Shown here in pieces: positions 22,688 through 33,343 of a stretch of DNA of 64,000 nucleotides (position 1 is the stretch's first letter; every line of letters begins with the position of its first letter). The translations under genes and the position numbers were made by a program. The DNA comes from Asterella californica (Eukaryota; Streptophyta; Marchantiopsida; Marchantiales; Aytoniaceae), in NCBI GenBank assembly GCA_036924285.1, contig JAYKYS010000041.1:20001-84000 (forward strand), given 5' to 3'. The notes under the pieces were generated by a model. The model ran no database searches. It saw only the letters and a program-made list of their open reading frames with translations, and was not told the DNA's origin.

Positions 22688-23772
22688 TGTCGCGCCCCTC
22701 ATTCTCAAGATCAGGCGCAGACGCGAACAACAGAACCCGAGCGGACTTGCGCTAGGTTGTGAACGCTGCGAGTAGGACTTAACGGCTTGGCACCCTAAGT
22801 GGTTCTCTGAACCAAGGTTAGAACCTTGGGTTAGGACATAAGGGCCTACCCAAGAGGGCCCCAGACGAACGCAGACCTAAGGGGGCGAGTCTGAGAACGG
22901 GCTGAAACATGAGTCTCAAACATAGGTCTGAGACGTGGGTCCGAGACGTGGGACCGAGACGTGGGTCCGAGACGCAGACGAACCACAGGGTTCGACCCTG
23001 GGTCTGGACCACAGGTTTTCGGAAAAACTGCTAAGTGTTGGAGCTCCAGGGACGTTTTAGGTCGTGGACGGAGCTCCACGTAAGATCTCGAGGTAAGTGA
23101 GGTATCATTGGAAAGGTCTCGTCGAAAGCTTTCCAGTGATATATAACACTCCTCGATCTGATCTCCGAGCTGGAAGTTATGGCCGAACCACAATCGGGTT
23201 GTGGTATAATTTTCAGGGACCAAAGAGGAGGGCGGGGCCGCCGATCCCCAGAAGTATATATGAGGGGGGGCTTGATGCCTGGGTGGGCCAGGACGAGTCA
23301 CCCGACCCCAGGGTTCGGCGGGCGGACTCTGGGGGCATGAGGTGATGGCTGGGCCAGTTCCAAGGCACGTTCCGATCTAGACTTGGACGGCTAGACTTAG
23401 GAACGATGTAAGGGCTGGGGCAAGACTAAGGAACGAGTCGGCGGGTTAGACCACCGTTCGGGAGCCCGGACCCAGACGGACATCACGGGCGGTTGGGCCG
23501 CTAGGTGTGCTGGAGGCACCGTTTAGGACCCTGGACTTTATGGGAAGTCCGCCCCAAGTCATATTGTGACTTGCTCATGTTTGGGACCGACTATAGGATT
23601 GCTGAGCTTGATGATTAGGGAGACGGTCCGGCTCCGGTCCGGACCAACCAGAACTAAGGTAAGTGGTGCATGGACGCTAACTTGTGATTGTGTTTGCAGG
23701 TTAGCGGTGTAAAGTTTGCGACCTACTGAGTTAGAGCTTCCGCTGACGCAACAAGGCGGTAGGTGCGCGAAA
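22688..23772 (+). repeat. RT3 5' LTR, with small deletions
   Basis: 1,085 bp. About 20 bases are missing after GGCTTGG (around 22790) and another short deletion lies at GACTATAGG (23590). TATATAT is at 23255-23261. Subfamily II 3' end. Confidence 0.92.
23255..23261 (+). promoter_or_regulatory. Probable TATA box of the RT3 5' LTR
   Basis: TATATAT in the conserved context before GAGGGGGGG. It is the likely promoter for an intact gag-pol. Confidence 0.5.
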
Positions 23773-23774
23773 AG

Positions 23775-23787
23775 TGGTATCAGAGCC
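23775..23787 (+). other. Primer-binding site, initiator-Met tRNA type (RT3)
   Basis: A perfect TGGTATCAGAGCC, 3 bases after the LTR end. Confidence 0.9.
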
Positions 23788-23893
23788 GACGCTTCGGTGA
23801 GCGAGAACTTGAGGTAGCGGCTGAAGGCTGGACGCTTGAGGAGGGACGCAAGACACGAAGCGGATCAGCGTTTCTAGGTGAATACTTGGAGCG

Positions 23894-26800
23894 ATGGCCG
23901 AAGAAGGACAGAGTTCCCGGAGGAAGACCAAGAGACGGGGAGCGGCGACTGACACCGGGACCAGATCGACTCGAGCTAGCCCCGAGGCACAGTCAGGGGA
24001 CGATAACCGACAACCTTCGCCCCAACGTCAAGGAAGCCCAGTTCCAGCTGTGGCACCGCTGCAGCAAGATGGAGTCTTGCCAACGGTGCCCAACGATGCA
24101 GGCGCGGGAAGTCAAGGAGCCTTGTATGCGGAACTCATCAAAATGATGAAGACCATGCAGGAAGGGATGGCCTCCAGGGATAAACGTATCGCTGAACTTG
24201 AGGCAGGCCAAGGAAGTTCCTCATCTACCAGAAAGCTTTGTAAGACGAATTTGCCGACTTCGTTTACAGGTATAGGACGGGCTCGCAAGGTTAAGGATTT
24301 CTTAACTGAGTTGGACCTATACTTTGAAGCGCATCAGGCTCAGGAGTCAGACAAAGTGAGAGCGGCAGTTACGTTCCTGAAGGACCATGCGCTTCTCTGG
24401 TGGACCGCATACAGGGATGAGCATGCCTTGACCGTCTCGGCGCTTGGTTGGAAGGAGTTCAAGGAGTTGCTCGCGGGACGATTCACTCCGGAGTATCAGA
24501 GGATTCGGGACGGTGTTGAGTTAGTTCGGCTAAAGCAGACAAGGACCTTAAGTGCTTATGTGCGCGAGTTCAGTGCCAAACTGGATTCGTTCTCCAAGTG
24601 GACTGAGGAGACCAAAATATGTATATTCATTGGGGGACTCAAGTCCAGCTCGGAGAAGGCTCTCTTTCGGATGCCGGAGCTACCTGCGACTAGTGCCGAA
24701 CTTTTGAAGCTAGCGGAGCGAATTGGAGACGATGAAGTCCAGCAACAGAAACCTTTTGAACCACGCAGCACGGACAAGTTCCAAAAGAAGAACAAGGGCT
24801 TCAAGCGACAGTGGGATGGGGGTGAGAAGGATCGGAAGGATACTTCTGCCCCGGCAGCAAAGCGGCAGCAAACAGGAGTGAAACCGAAGGGGCAGACACC
24901 TCAGAAGGGCAATGGGGCTAAGTTTACTTGCTACAACTGTGGCGAGGCGGGTCACATTGCTAAGGGGTGCACGAAACCTAAGGTTAGTAACTGTAGCATG
25001 AATGCGTTTGTTGCAAAGGACTTGTTGGAGGGCCAGATGACTGTGATCTTGAGAACCACGAAGAAGACGCCAGGACTGATGTATCTACAAGCCAAGGTTG
25101 CTAACCGTGATGTTACTTTTCTTGTGGACACAGGAGCGACTCACTCCTTCATAAGTCCAAAGTTGGTGAAGAAGTTGGGCTTGTCTACCTCCAAGGCAGA
25201 CAAGCCTATTCAGGTACGCTTTGCCAAGGGCAAGACGTACCAAACTTCTGAAGTGGCCTTGGACGTACGATTTGCGTGTGGGAAGTTGGAGTTCACAGAG
25301 AACTTCACGGTGTGCGAGATGGATGATATCTATGCGGTTTTGGGGAACACTTTCTTGGACAGGTTTGAAGTGGAACTTAGGCGGAAACCTTTAAGGTTAA
25401 ACGTTAGAGTTAAAGGGCGGAAGCTGGGAGTGAGGCTGATCCGGAAGGCGCGGAAGATTGATGACTTTGCAGTGAATTTGATCAAAGGCAAACAGATGGA
25501 CTTCAACGACGGGGTCATGTGTTTGATGCGGGTTGCAGATTTGATGGCGGGTGACGGACAAGAGGAAACATCAGGAGACGCGACTAAACTTCCGGGGGTG
25601 CTTCGCGAAGTGATTAAGGAGTTTGAGGATGTCTTGACGGACGAGTTACCTGCTGAGTTACCTCCAAGGCGGGTGGTGGATCACAAGATCGAGGTCTTGC
25701 CAGGATCAGAACCACCTTCCAAAACCCCTTACCGACTCAATCAGGTGGAACTCCTTGAGTTGAAAAGACAACTCGGCGAGCTATTAGTGCGGGGATATAT
25801 TCGAACCAGCAAGTCACCTTATGGAGCCCCAGTTCTTTTCGCAAAGAAAAAGGATGGGAAGTTACGACTCTACGTAGATTATCGTGCACTCAATAAGGTG
25901 ACGGTGAAGAATAATTATCCTTTGCCAAGGATAGACGACCTCTTTGATAGGCTAGCGGGCGCAAAGTACTTCAGCAGGATAGACTTGAAGTCAGGATATT
26001 ACCAGATCCGGATAGCTGACCCAGATGTTGAGAAGACCGCTTGTCGAACCAGATACGGATCGTTTGAATTCGTGGTGATGCCATTTGGACTCTGCAACGC
26101 CCCTTCGACGTTCACTACATTGATGAACACAATTTTTCGCGAGGAGATGGATGAGTTTGTCATCGTTTACATCGACGACATCTTGATCTACTCCAAAACC
26201 TTGGAGTCGCACGCGGAGCAGCTAAGGGTGGTGTTGACGAAGCTGCGGGAGCATAAGCTGTTTGCCAACATTGACAAGAGTGAGTTTGGTTTGGAGCGCA
26301 TTAACTTCTTGAGACATGTAATTAATGCAGAAGGAGTCGGCCCGGATATGCAGAAGGTGGATGCGATTGTGACTTGGGAGCCTCCGACTACAGTGAAGGG
26401 GATGCGGCGATTCTTAGGATTGGCGCAGTTCTACCGCAAGTATGTGAAGGGGTTTTCAAAGATCGCGAAGCCGCTGACGGACTGGACGGGCAAAGACGCA
26501 CAGGTAAGTTGGACCAAGGAGGTGGATGATGCGTTTCAGACGATCAAAGCTATTTTGTCAAAGACGCCAGTTTTGAAGCTGCCGGAGTTCGACAAACCAT
26601 TCGAGGTGCACACGGACGTGAGCGACTATGCGATTGGCGGAGTGCTGGTGCAGGATGGAAAGCCTGTAGCGTACGAAAGCAAGAAGCTATCTGGGACAGA
26701 GAGTCGATGGCCGACTCACGAGAAGGAACTGTTTGCGGTGGTTCATTGCTTGAGGAAATGGCGGCATTACTTGGGACTTCACAAAACCCAAGTGTATACT

Positions 26801-28474
26801 GATAACATTTCGCTCAAGTACTTTGAGACGCAAGATCGGGTGACGCCAAAGCAACTACGATGGCATGATACCTTGGCGCTCATGAACGTGGAATTAATCC
26901 ACAAAGCGGGAAAGGACAATGTGGTTCCTGACGCCTTGAGTCGCAAGGAGGAATATCTTCCATCGTCAACACAGATTTTGCGAGCTATGTATCCTAAGGA
27001 GTCAGACTTGGAGAGGCGAATACGTGAAGGTTACATGGGCGATGACCAAGCGAAGGAATACTTGGAACAACTCAAGCGAGGGGTGAAGTTGCAGAACATG
27101 CAGCTAAGACATGGTTTACTCATGTTCAAGCAAAGTCGGGTTTATGTGGGACAAGGAAAACTTAGGACCAAGTTGTTAAAAGAATCTCATGAGGTGCCCT
27201 TATCAGGCCATAAAGGAGAAAAGTCCACTTTAGCGGTAATCGCTAAAAAGTTTTATTGGCCCCACATGAAAGACGATGCTTCCCACTTTGTGAAAACATG
27301 CGTAACCTGTCAAGCGAATCGTGTTTCTTATGAGAAGAAACAAGGATTGCTTCATCCTTTGCCGATTCCAGCCAGACCTTGGGAAAGCATTAGCATGGAC
27401 TTCATTACCTCTCTGCCTGACTCAAATGGATACAACGCAATTTTTGTGATAGTTGATCGGTTTAGCAAACTAGCGAAGTTTGCTCCGACCTTAGACACTG
27501 CAACAGCGTTCACGACTTCTCGGTTGTTCCTAGATACTTGGTGGCGTTCACATGGATTACCTCGGAGTATTATTTCAGATAGAGACTCTAAGTTCACAAG
27601 TGCCTTTTGGAAACACTTATTCCAAAAATTGGGGACTAAATTAAAATTTAGTACCGCCTTTCATCCGGAAACAGATGGGCAAACGGAACGAGTTAACTCG
27701 GTTCTAAATCAATACTTGAGGAATTATGTGAGCGCGGACCAAAGTGATTGGGCGGAGTGGCTCAGTCTTGCGGAGTATTGCTACAATTCCACAAAGCATT
27801 CGGCAACCGGTAAATCGCCTTTCTTGCTGGCTTACGGACGTGAGCCAGAAGGGCCTCTTGACTTGACTCTTGCAGGGAGCTCTACATCGGCACGACCAAG
27901 AACACGGCAAACATCAGCTGAAGAGTTGGTGGCGGCAATGCAGCGGCGCGAGGAACAAGTAAAGAAGAACCTCGAGAAGGCGCAGCAAAGATACACAAAG
28001 CAGGTAAACAAGCATCGGCGGCAAGTGAAGTTTCAAGTGGGCGAACAAGTATGGTTAAGTGCGAAAAACTTCACACTTCCAAAGGAAATATCGGCGAAAT
28101 TTTCATCGAAGTTTGCAGGACCTTTTGTTGTTGTCAAGAATCCGCATGAAGATGTCTATACCTTAGACCTTCCTCGCGAGTGGCAGTTGCATCCGACTTT
28201 CCATGTTTCTTTATTAAAGAAATACTTCAAGGATGATTTGCGGCCGGAGCGCAAACAAGTACTCAGGCCTCAACCTGATGTCGTGCAAGACGAAGCAGAA
28301 TATGAGGTGGAGTCCATTTTGCGATCTCGGCGCAAATCAAACCGGATGGAGTACTTGGTCAAATGGCGTGGTTACCATTTGAAGGAAGCAACTTGGGTGC
28401 CAGAGGAAGATCTCGCACATGCGAGCGAAGCATTGGACCTCTTCAAGCGGAGACAAGGACAACAAGGGCGTTAG
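23894..28474 (+). CDS. gag-pol: RT3 Gag-Pol polyprotein (1,526 aa), intact frame
   Basis: It has the same length and domain order as RT2: zinc knuckle 346-359, protease DTG 412-414, YIDD 759-762, RNase H Asp908, integrase Asp1169/Asp1229/Glu1265 and a chromodomain from about 1469. No stops or frameshifts were found and all catalytic residues are present. Several changes at otherwise invariant positions may reduce activity: Cys-to-Tyr in the RT motif before VDYRAL (RLYVDYRAL), Gly-to-Arg after YIDD (INFLRHVIN), and Ala-to-Val in the RNase H TDASDY motif (TDVSDY). Its sequence is closest to RT1 in the first two thirds (for example INAEGV) and close to RT7 towards the 3' end. Confidence 0.95.
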   Translation: MAEEGQSSRRKTKRRGAATDTGTRSTRASPEAQSGDDNRQPSPQRQGSPVPAVAPLQQDGVLPTVPNDAGAGSQGALYAELIKMMKTMQEGMASRDKRIAELEAGQGSSSSTRKLCKTNLPTSFTGIGRARKVKDFLTELDLYFEAHQAQESDKVRAAVTFLKDHALLWWTAYRDEHALTVSALGWKEFKELLAGRFTPEYQRIRDGVELVRLKQTRTLSAYVREFSAKLDSFSKWTEETKICIFIGGLKSSSEKALFRMPELPATSAELLKLAERIGDDEVQQQKPFEPRSTDKFQKKNKGFKRQWDGGEKDRKDTSAPAAKRQQTGVKPKGQTPQKGNGAKFTCYNCGEAGHIAKGCTKPKVSNCSMNAFVAKDLLEGQMTVILRTTKKTPGLMYLQAKVANRDVTFLVDTGATHSFISPKLVKKLGLSTSKADKPIQVRFAKGKTYQTSEVALDVRFACGKLEFTENFTVCEMDDIYAVLGNTFLDRFEVELRRKPLRLNVRVKGRKLGVRLIRKARKIDDFAVNLIKGKQMDFNDGVMCLMRVADLMAGDGQEETSGDATKLPGVLREVIKEFEDVLTDELPAELPPRRVVDHKIEVLPGSEPPSKTPYRLNQVELLELKRQLGELLVRGYIRTSKSPYGAPVLFAKKKDGKLRLYVDYRALNKVTVKNNYPLPRIDDLFDRLAGAKYFSRIDLKSGYYQIRIADPDVEKTACRTRYGSFEFVVMPFGLCNAPSTFTTLMNTIFREEMDEFVIVYIDDILIYSKTLESHAEQLRVVLTKLREHKLFANIDKSEFGLERINFLRHVINAEGVGPDMQKVDAIVTWEPPTTVKGMRRFLGLAQFYRKYVKGFSKIAKPLTDWTGKDAQVSWTKEVDDAFQTIKAILSKTPVLKLPEFDKPFEVHTDVSDYAIGGVLVQDGKPVAYESKKLSGTESRWPTHEKELFAVVHCLRKWRHYLGLHKTQVYTDNISLKYFETQDRVTPKQLRWHDTLALMNVELIHKAGKDNVVPDALSRKEEYLPSSTQILRAMYPKESDLERRIREGYMGDDQAKEYLEQLKRGVKLQNMQLRHGLLMFKQSRVYVGQGKLRTKLLKESHEVPLSGHKGEKSTLAVIAKKFYWPHMKDDASHFVKTCVTCQANRVSYEKKQGLLHPLPIPARPWESISMDFITSLPDSNGYNAIFVIVDRFSKLAKFAPTLDTATAFTTSRLFLDTWWRSHGLPRSIISDRDSKFTSAFWKHLFQKLGTKLKFSTAFHPETDGQTERVNSVLNQYLRNYVSADQSDWAEWLSLAEYCYNSTKHSATGKSPFLLAYGREPEGPLDLTLAGSSTSARPRTRQTSAEELVAAMQRREEQVKKNLEKAQQRYTKQVNKHRRQVKFQVGEQVWLSAKNFTLPKEISAKFSSKFAGPFVVVKNPHEDVYTLDLPREWQLHPTFHVSLLKKYFKDDLRPERKQVLRPQPDVVQDEAEYEVESILRSRRKSNRMEYLVKWRGYHLKEATWVPEEDLAHASEALDLFKRRQGQQGR

Positions 28475-29203
28475 CCAGATGAGGACATCTCCTTCCAGCG
28501 AGGGGTGAAGAAACGGCGAACCATACGAGTAGCAACTTGAGGCGATTTGGGCCGATGGACTTTGTAGCTTTGACTTGTGTTTGGAAATAAAGATTTTGTT
28601 TCTTGAAAATTTGTCTAAGTGTATTGGTAGTGCATGGCTATGACTAGTTCTGATCAGATGCCTAGGATGTTGTCAAGAGGAGGAACGAAGCACACTCAAA
28701 GGAAGCGAGCTGGTTTGGATAAGCATCTAAATCAAGACTAAGTCTTGATGTCAAGACTAAGGTTTGCCGTAGCGTTGGCAAAGCAAGTATGAACCTTCAT
28801 ACTTGTCTTGGGGCTTGGGGTGATCTTGCTTTGTGGTTTTCTACAAAGTAAACTTAGTCTCGCGTCTAAGTCAAATCAGGTTGCGACCGGAAAGTGGGTT
28901 TCAGGGGACCTCGTAAGTAGGTGTGAATACTTATAGTTTGCAAGTTAGAGTCTTAAGTAGAATGTTTAGAAGTTGCCAACTAGTTTTGTTTAGGGTAAGC
29001 CAAAAAGGTAAGGCTTTTCCCGAGACTAGTTGGAATTTTCTAAGGGTTCTAGCGACAACTTAAGACTCAAGCCAAGAAGGGAATTGCGGGTTAGCTACCA
29101 GAACGCAATTCTGGCGCCAAGGGGTTGGCTACCCATTTTGAACTTGGTGTTAACTTAAAGGATCATTGTTGATGAGGGCATCAACCTCCAAAGTGGGGGT
29201 GAG
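28475..29203 (+). other. RT3 3' untranslated region and polypurine tract
   Basis: The same hairpin-rich layout as RT2. It shares private variants with RT7: GTTAGCCAGATG at the stop codon, GGAAGCGAGCTGG and TATGAACCTTCAT. The polypurine tract lies at 29190-29203. Confidence 0.85.
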
Positions 29204-30330
29204 TGTCGCGCCCCTCATTCTCAAGATCGGGCGCAGACGCGAACAAGAGAACCCTAGCGGACTTGTGCTAGGTTGTGAACGCTGCGAGTAGGACTTAACG
29301 GCGTGACCGGCAAGTCGGGATCTGATGAACCCTAAGTGGTTCTCTGAACCAAGGTTGGAACCTTGGGTTAGGACATAAGGGCCTAACCCAAGAGGGCCCC
29401 AGACGAACGCTGACCTAAGGGGGCGAGTCTGGGAACGGGCTGAAACATGAGTCTCAGACATAGGTCTGAGACGTGGGTCCGAGACGCGGGACCGAGACGT
29501 GGGTCCGAGACGCAGACGAACCACAGGGTTCGACCTTGGGTCTGGACCACAGGTTTTCGGAAAAACTGCTAAGTGTTGGAGCTCCAGGGACGTTTTAGGT
29601 CGTGGACGGAGCTCCACGTAAGATCTCGAGGCGAGTGAGGTATCATTGGAAAGATCTCGTCGAGAGCTTTCCAGTAATATATAACACTCTTCAATCTGAC
29701 CTCCGAGCTGGAAGTTATGGCCGAACCACAATCGGGTTGTGGTATAATTTTCAGGGACCAAAGAGGAGGGCGGGGCCGCCGATCCCCAGAAGTATATATG
29801 AGGGGGGCTCGATGCCTGGGTGGGCCAGGACGAGTCACCCGACCCCAGGGTTCGGCGGGCGGACTCTGGGGGCATGAGGTGATGGCTGGGCCAGTTCCAA
29901 GGCACGTTCCGATCTAGACTTGGACGGCTAGACTTAGGAACGATGTAAGGGCTGGGGCAAGACTAGGGAACGAGTCGGCGGGTAAGACCACCGTTCGGGA
30001 GCCTGGACCCAGACGGACATCACGGGCGGTTGGGCCGCTAGGTGTGCTGGAGGCACCGTTTAGGACCCTGGACTTTATGGGAAGTCCGCCCCAAGTCATA
30101 TTGTGACTTGCTCATGTTTGGGACCGACTTAGGCGGATCTAAGTCGGGACTTAGGATTGCTGAGCTTGATGATTAGGGAGACGGTCCGGCTCCGGTCCGG
30201 ACCAACCAGAACTAAGGTAAGTGGTGCATGGACGCTAACTTGTGATAGTGTTTGCAGGTTAGCGGTGTAAAGTTTGCGACCTACTGAGTTAGAGCTTCCG
30301 CTGGCGCAACAAGGCGGTAGGTGCGCGAAA
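29204..30330 (+). repeat. RT3 3' LTR
   Basis: 1,127 bp, TGTCGCGC...GCGCGAAA, RT7-like variants. It is followed at once by TATAACACTCC, which is mid-LTR sequence. Confidence 0.93.
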
Positions 30331-30981
30331 TATAACACTCCTCAATCTGACCTCCGAGGTGGAAGTTATGGCCGAACCACAATCGGGTTGTGGTATAATT
30401 TTCAGGGACCAAAGAGGAGGGCGGGGCCGCTGATCCCCAGAAGTATATATGAGGGGGGCTCGATGCCTGGGTGGGCCAGGACGAGTCACCCGACCCCAGG
30501 GTTCGGCGGGCGGACTCTGGGGGCATGAGGTGATGGCTGGGCCAGTTCCAAGGCACGTTCTGATCTAGACTTGGACGGCTAGACTTAGGAACGATGTAAG
30601 GGCTGGGGCAAGACTAGGGAACGAGTCGGCGGGTTAGACCACCGTTCGGGAGCCTGGACCCAGACGGACATCACGAGCGGTTGGGCCGCTAGGTGTGCTG
30701 GAGGCACCGTTTAGGACCCTGGACTTTATGAGAAGTCCGCCCCAAGTCATATTGTGACTTGCTCATGTTTGGGACCGACTTAGGCGGATCTAAGTCGGGA
30801 CTTAGGATTGCTGAGCTTGATGATTAGGGAGACGGTCCGGCTCCGGTCCGGACCAACCAGAACTAAGGTAAGTGGTGCATGGACGCTAACTTGTGATAGT
30901 GTTTGCAGGTTAGCGGTGTAAAGTTTGCGACCTACTGAGTTAGAGCTTCCGCTGGCGCAACAAGGCGGTAGGTGCGCGAAA
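30331..30981 (+). repeat. Right part of an LTR after RT3
   Basis: It begins mid-LTR at TATAACACTCC and ends GCGCGAAA. It carries the rare variant GAGGTGG, which is also found at 59.9 kb, where the same half-LTR follows RT7. Its left half is not on the other side of RT3, so the junction was carried here by recombination and not made by RT3's own insertion. Confidence 0.88.
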
Positions 30982-31673
30982 GATGTCCTCCTGTTGGGGT
31001 GCCCAAGTACATCAACTCTGTCTGAACGTAAGCATGGAAGAAGACACCTCAATTGATAAGTAACCCCTCCTAGATGGCTTTTAGGAACTCCACGTCTTGA
31101 TCTCCAAGGTATCTCGTCTTCTGTGCTTTCTCCTTGAGAAAGAGGTCAAGAAATAGCTTCGTCAGAAGACGCTTTCGCGGCTCCTGATACGATTCTACCT
31201 TCCACCTATTCCTTCCATGTCTATCTTCCAGGAAGAGACAAGTCGTGCTTCTAGACACTTGTCACTTCTTTGAGATCATGGGTAAGATCTTCTTCTCGAG
31301 CTCGTACCCTCGGTTCTCTGATTCTGACTTGGGAAAGACCTTGCGCCACCACTCCGTCGTCCAGGAAGATGGTTTTCCACGAGCTACTCCTGCCTTCGCA
31401 GGTACAAGGTTGCGAGAAGGCAGTGCTGTCCAAACTTCCTCCATAAGACTCTAGTCCGCGAGGTTCTAGTCCCGCAAGAAGAAGTCGAGACCCAACTCCT
31501 TGATGAAGGGTTTGACCTTTGCCAACTCTGCTGCCGGCAACACCAACCCTCGAGGATGCATCGACATGCTTCGAGCCTCTGTTGCACTAAGCCACACGTA
31601 CTTGCTGTGAGTCGAAAGTTCAGTCCTTCCCAAGTCCTCACAGTCTAGCTTCCACTCTCAGAAGACGAATCTA

Positions 31674-31687
31674 GTCTTCTAGAAGAC
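31674..31687. repeat. 14-bp perfect palindrome GTCTTCTAGAAGAC
   Basis: The same sequence occurs at 5600-5613. Confidence 0.8.
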
Positions 31688-32396
31688 AGCTATTCTGTCT
31701 TCCAAGATTCTAACAGTGCTTCCTAAGTAGCTCTTGTCTTTCGAGCTATATCTAAACAATCCTTACTATGCAAGGCATCGCATGGATTCTCAAGAAAACA
31801 ACCCACCTTGCATTTCATCCTACTTCCTAACAGAAGATACAAGATTTGTGAGAAGAAGAGTATACGAAAAGTTCAGAAGATGGTAGCGGGCTCCTGCTAT
31901 GACAGTGACCTCCAAGAAGACTCTTGGGACAGTTTCTGATTAACTGACGTACTCGGAAGACTTCCCGCAGCCAGGTTTCTCATCACCGATCTCACCTGTC
32001 CTCGTCTTCCAACACGTAATCTAACCTCACAATAGACACGAAACATCCATACTCTGTTCTTCCGACTTCTCACCTCTCATAGACACTCAGAAGAAGCTTG
32101 CTGCATGACAGGAAGACATGACCCTCGACCATTTTCTCCAGATTCTGTCAGCAAGACTTCTCACAACTCTCTTCTAAGTTCAGAAAGAACAAATAATAGG
32201 CTGCTATGGGTCGGCCAGAAGAGACCCGTAAAGGACCCTCACGTCTTCTCGCACATTCTGCCAGCCTTTCTAATCTTCTAGTCTCTCTAGGAAGATGTGG
32301 ATTTGAGAAGCTCCGAAGATCAGGAGGCACAGGCTTGGCTCTCAACTTCCAACTTCTCGAAACAACTAATAAATAATAATAATAAATTATTCTAAA

Positions 32397-32441
32397 TTAT
32401 TCAAAAATAAAAAATTTATTCCATTTTTTATTTTTGAATAA
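32397..32441. repeat. 19-bp perfect inverted repeat in AT-rich DNA
   Basis: Arms 32397-32415 and 32423-32441 are exact reverse complements (TTATTCAAAAATAAAA... outward), separated by 7 bases. It sits in an AT-rich insert of roughly 70-90 bp that interrupts the R1/R2 alignment, so it may be a small transposon or hairpin insertion. Confidence 0.85.
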
Positions 32442-33199
32442 GTAAATCAATCAACTCACCAGGTCACTCAAGATTCGTACCAAGCCTCTCTCAACACAAA
32501 ACCAATCCAATCCAGTCTCAATACGAATTGAACACATTCGTCTTCCGAAGATGTTCTGACATTCAGAAGCGTCTTCCGAAGATGTTTAGATCTTCAGAAA
32601 CGTCTTCTGTCCATGGGTTCGGGAACAAAAGTGTGGTAGGATAGGGAAATTGATAGTCAGGTGATTGAATTTAAGAATGAGAGATGGAGAAGCTCGATTC
32701 CTACTTGGAAAGAAGTGGGAAGATGGCTGTCAAAAATTGGACAGCACTTCCGCGCCCAATTCTCAAAGAGGAAATTTCAAGATAGAGGAATCGATCGATG
32801 GACTTCTTGCAAACGAGCGGGGAAGTGCGGAGAACATCAAATTAGAGGTGGGAAGCGGTGGGAAGGAGAAAGAACACGAGAAGAACCTCAGTACAGCTTC
32901 TGGTTGCTTCTGGTGCACCTTCAGTCTTCTGCGTACTTCTGGTCTCAATCCCAGCTCCAATGCGATCTCACGAATCTGCTCTTCTCGTCAATCTTGAGTT
33001 GCACCTCTCTGCTGCTGCAATCGATCTTTCTCTTCTTTGAAAACTTCTCTAATTGACCTTCAATGTCTACTTCCTAGAATTTGAAGGGATTCCTTCAGCT
33101 CGACTGTACTTCCAGTTCTCACAACATCATCCTTGCTCTTTCTCTGACCTCAATTCGGTTCTTTGAGTTCTCAATTACACTCTCCTCGCTTCTAGGTTC

Positions 33200-33339
33200 T
33201 GTCGCGCCCCTCATTCTCAAGATCGGGCGCAGACGCGAACAACAGAACCCTAGCGGACTTGCGCTAGGTTGTGAACGCTGCGAGTAGGACTTAACGGCTT
33301 GGCCGGGAAGTCGGGATCAGAAGAACCCTAAGTGGTTCT
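33200..33339 (+). repeat. RT4 5' LTR remnant, first 140 bp
   Basis: It runs from TGTCGCGCCCC to AGTGGTTCT, then leaves LTR sequence. The break lies well upstream of the TATA box. Confidence 0.92.
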
Positions 33340-33343
33340 TCCT

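Larger units (their letters stand above)
22688..30330 (+). mobile_element. RT3: complete chromovirus with intact gag-pol and mismatched LTRs
   Basis: 5' LTR 22688-23772, PBS 23775-23787, open gag-pol 23894-28474, polypurine tract 29190-29203 and 3' LTR 29204-30330. The flanks do not form a target duplication (left GTGCGC, right TATAA). The two LTRs differ in diagnostic positions: the 3' LTR shares AACAAGAGAACC, GGACTTGTGCTAGG and GGATCTGATG with RT7, whereas the 5' LTR resembles RT1 and has two small deletions. RT3 is therefore best read as a recombinant, with an RT1-like 5' end and an RT7-like 3' end. Confidence 0.92.
30982..33199 (-). repeat. Unclassified repeat R2, inverted partner of R1, plus adjoining unique DNA
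   Basis: From about 31740 to 33199 the minus strand matches R1 (see that entry). The part from 30982 to 31740 has no counterpart near R1, where a minus LTR fragment cuts the repeat. On the minus strand 31070-31640 contains short frames that could be pieces of a decayed coding region (one ends QDVEFLKAI), but I recognise no family. R2 carries an AT-rich palindrome absent from R1. It is cut at 33199 by the RT4 LTR fragment. Confidence 0.65.

Noticed and set aside
22250..22688. A separate solo LTR between RT2 and RT3
   Set aside because: It begins mid-LTR at the GCCAG duplication, so it is the displaced right part of the RT1 3' LTR.
31070..31640. Possible coding remnant on the minus strand beside R2
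   Set aside because: Short frames with many shifts and no recognised family. Noted in the R2 entry but not called as a gene.
32661..33056. A 131-codon plus-strand frame in R2
   Set aside because: Composition and lack of conservation in R1 suggest chance openness in repeat DNA.
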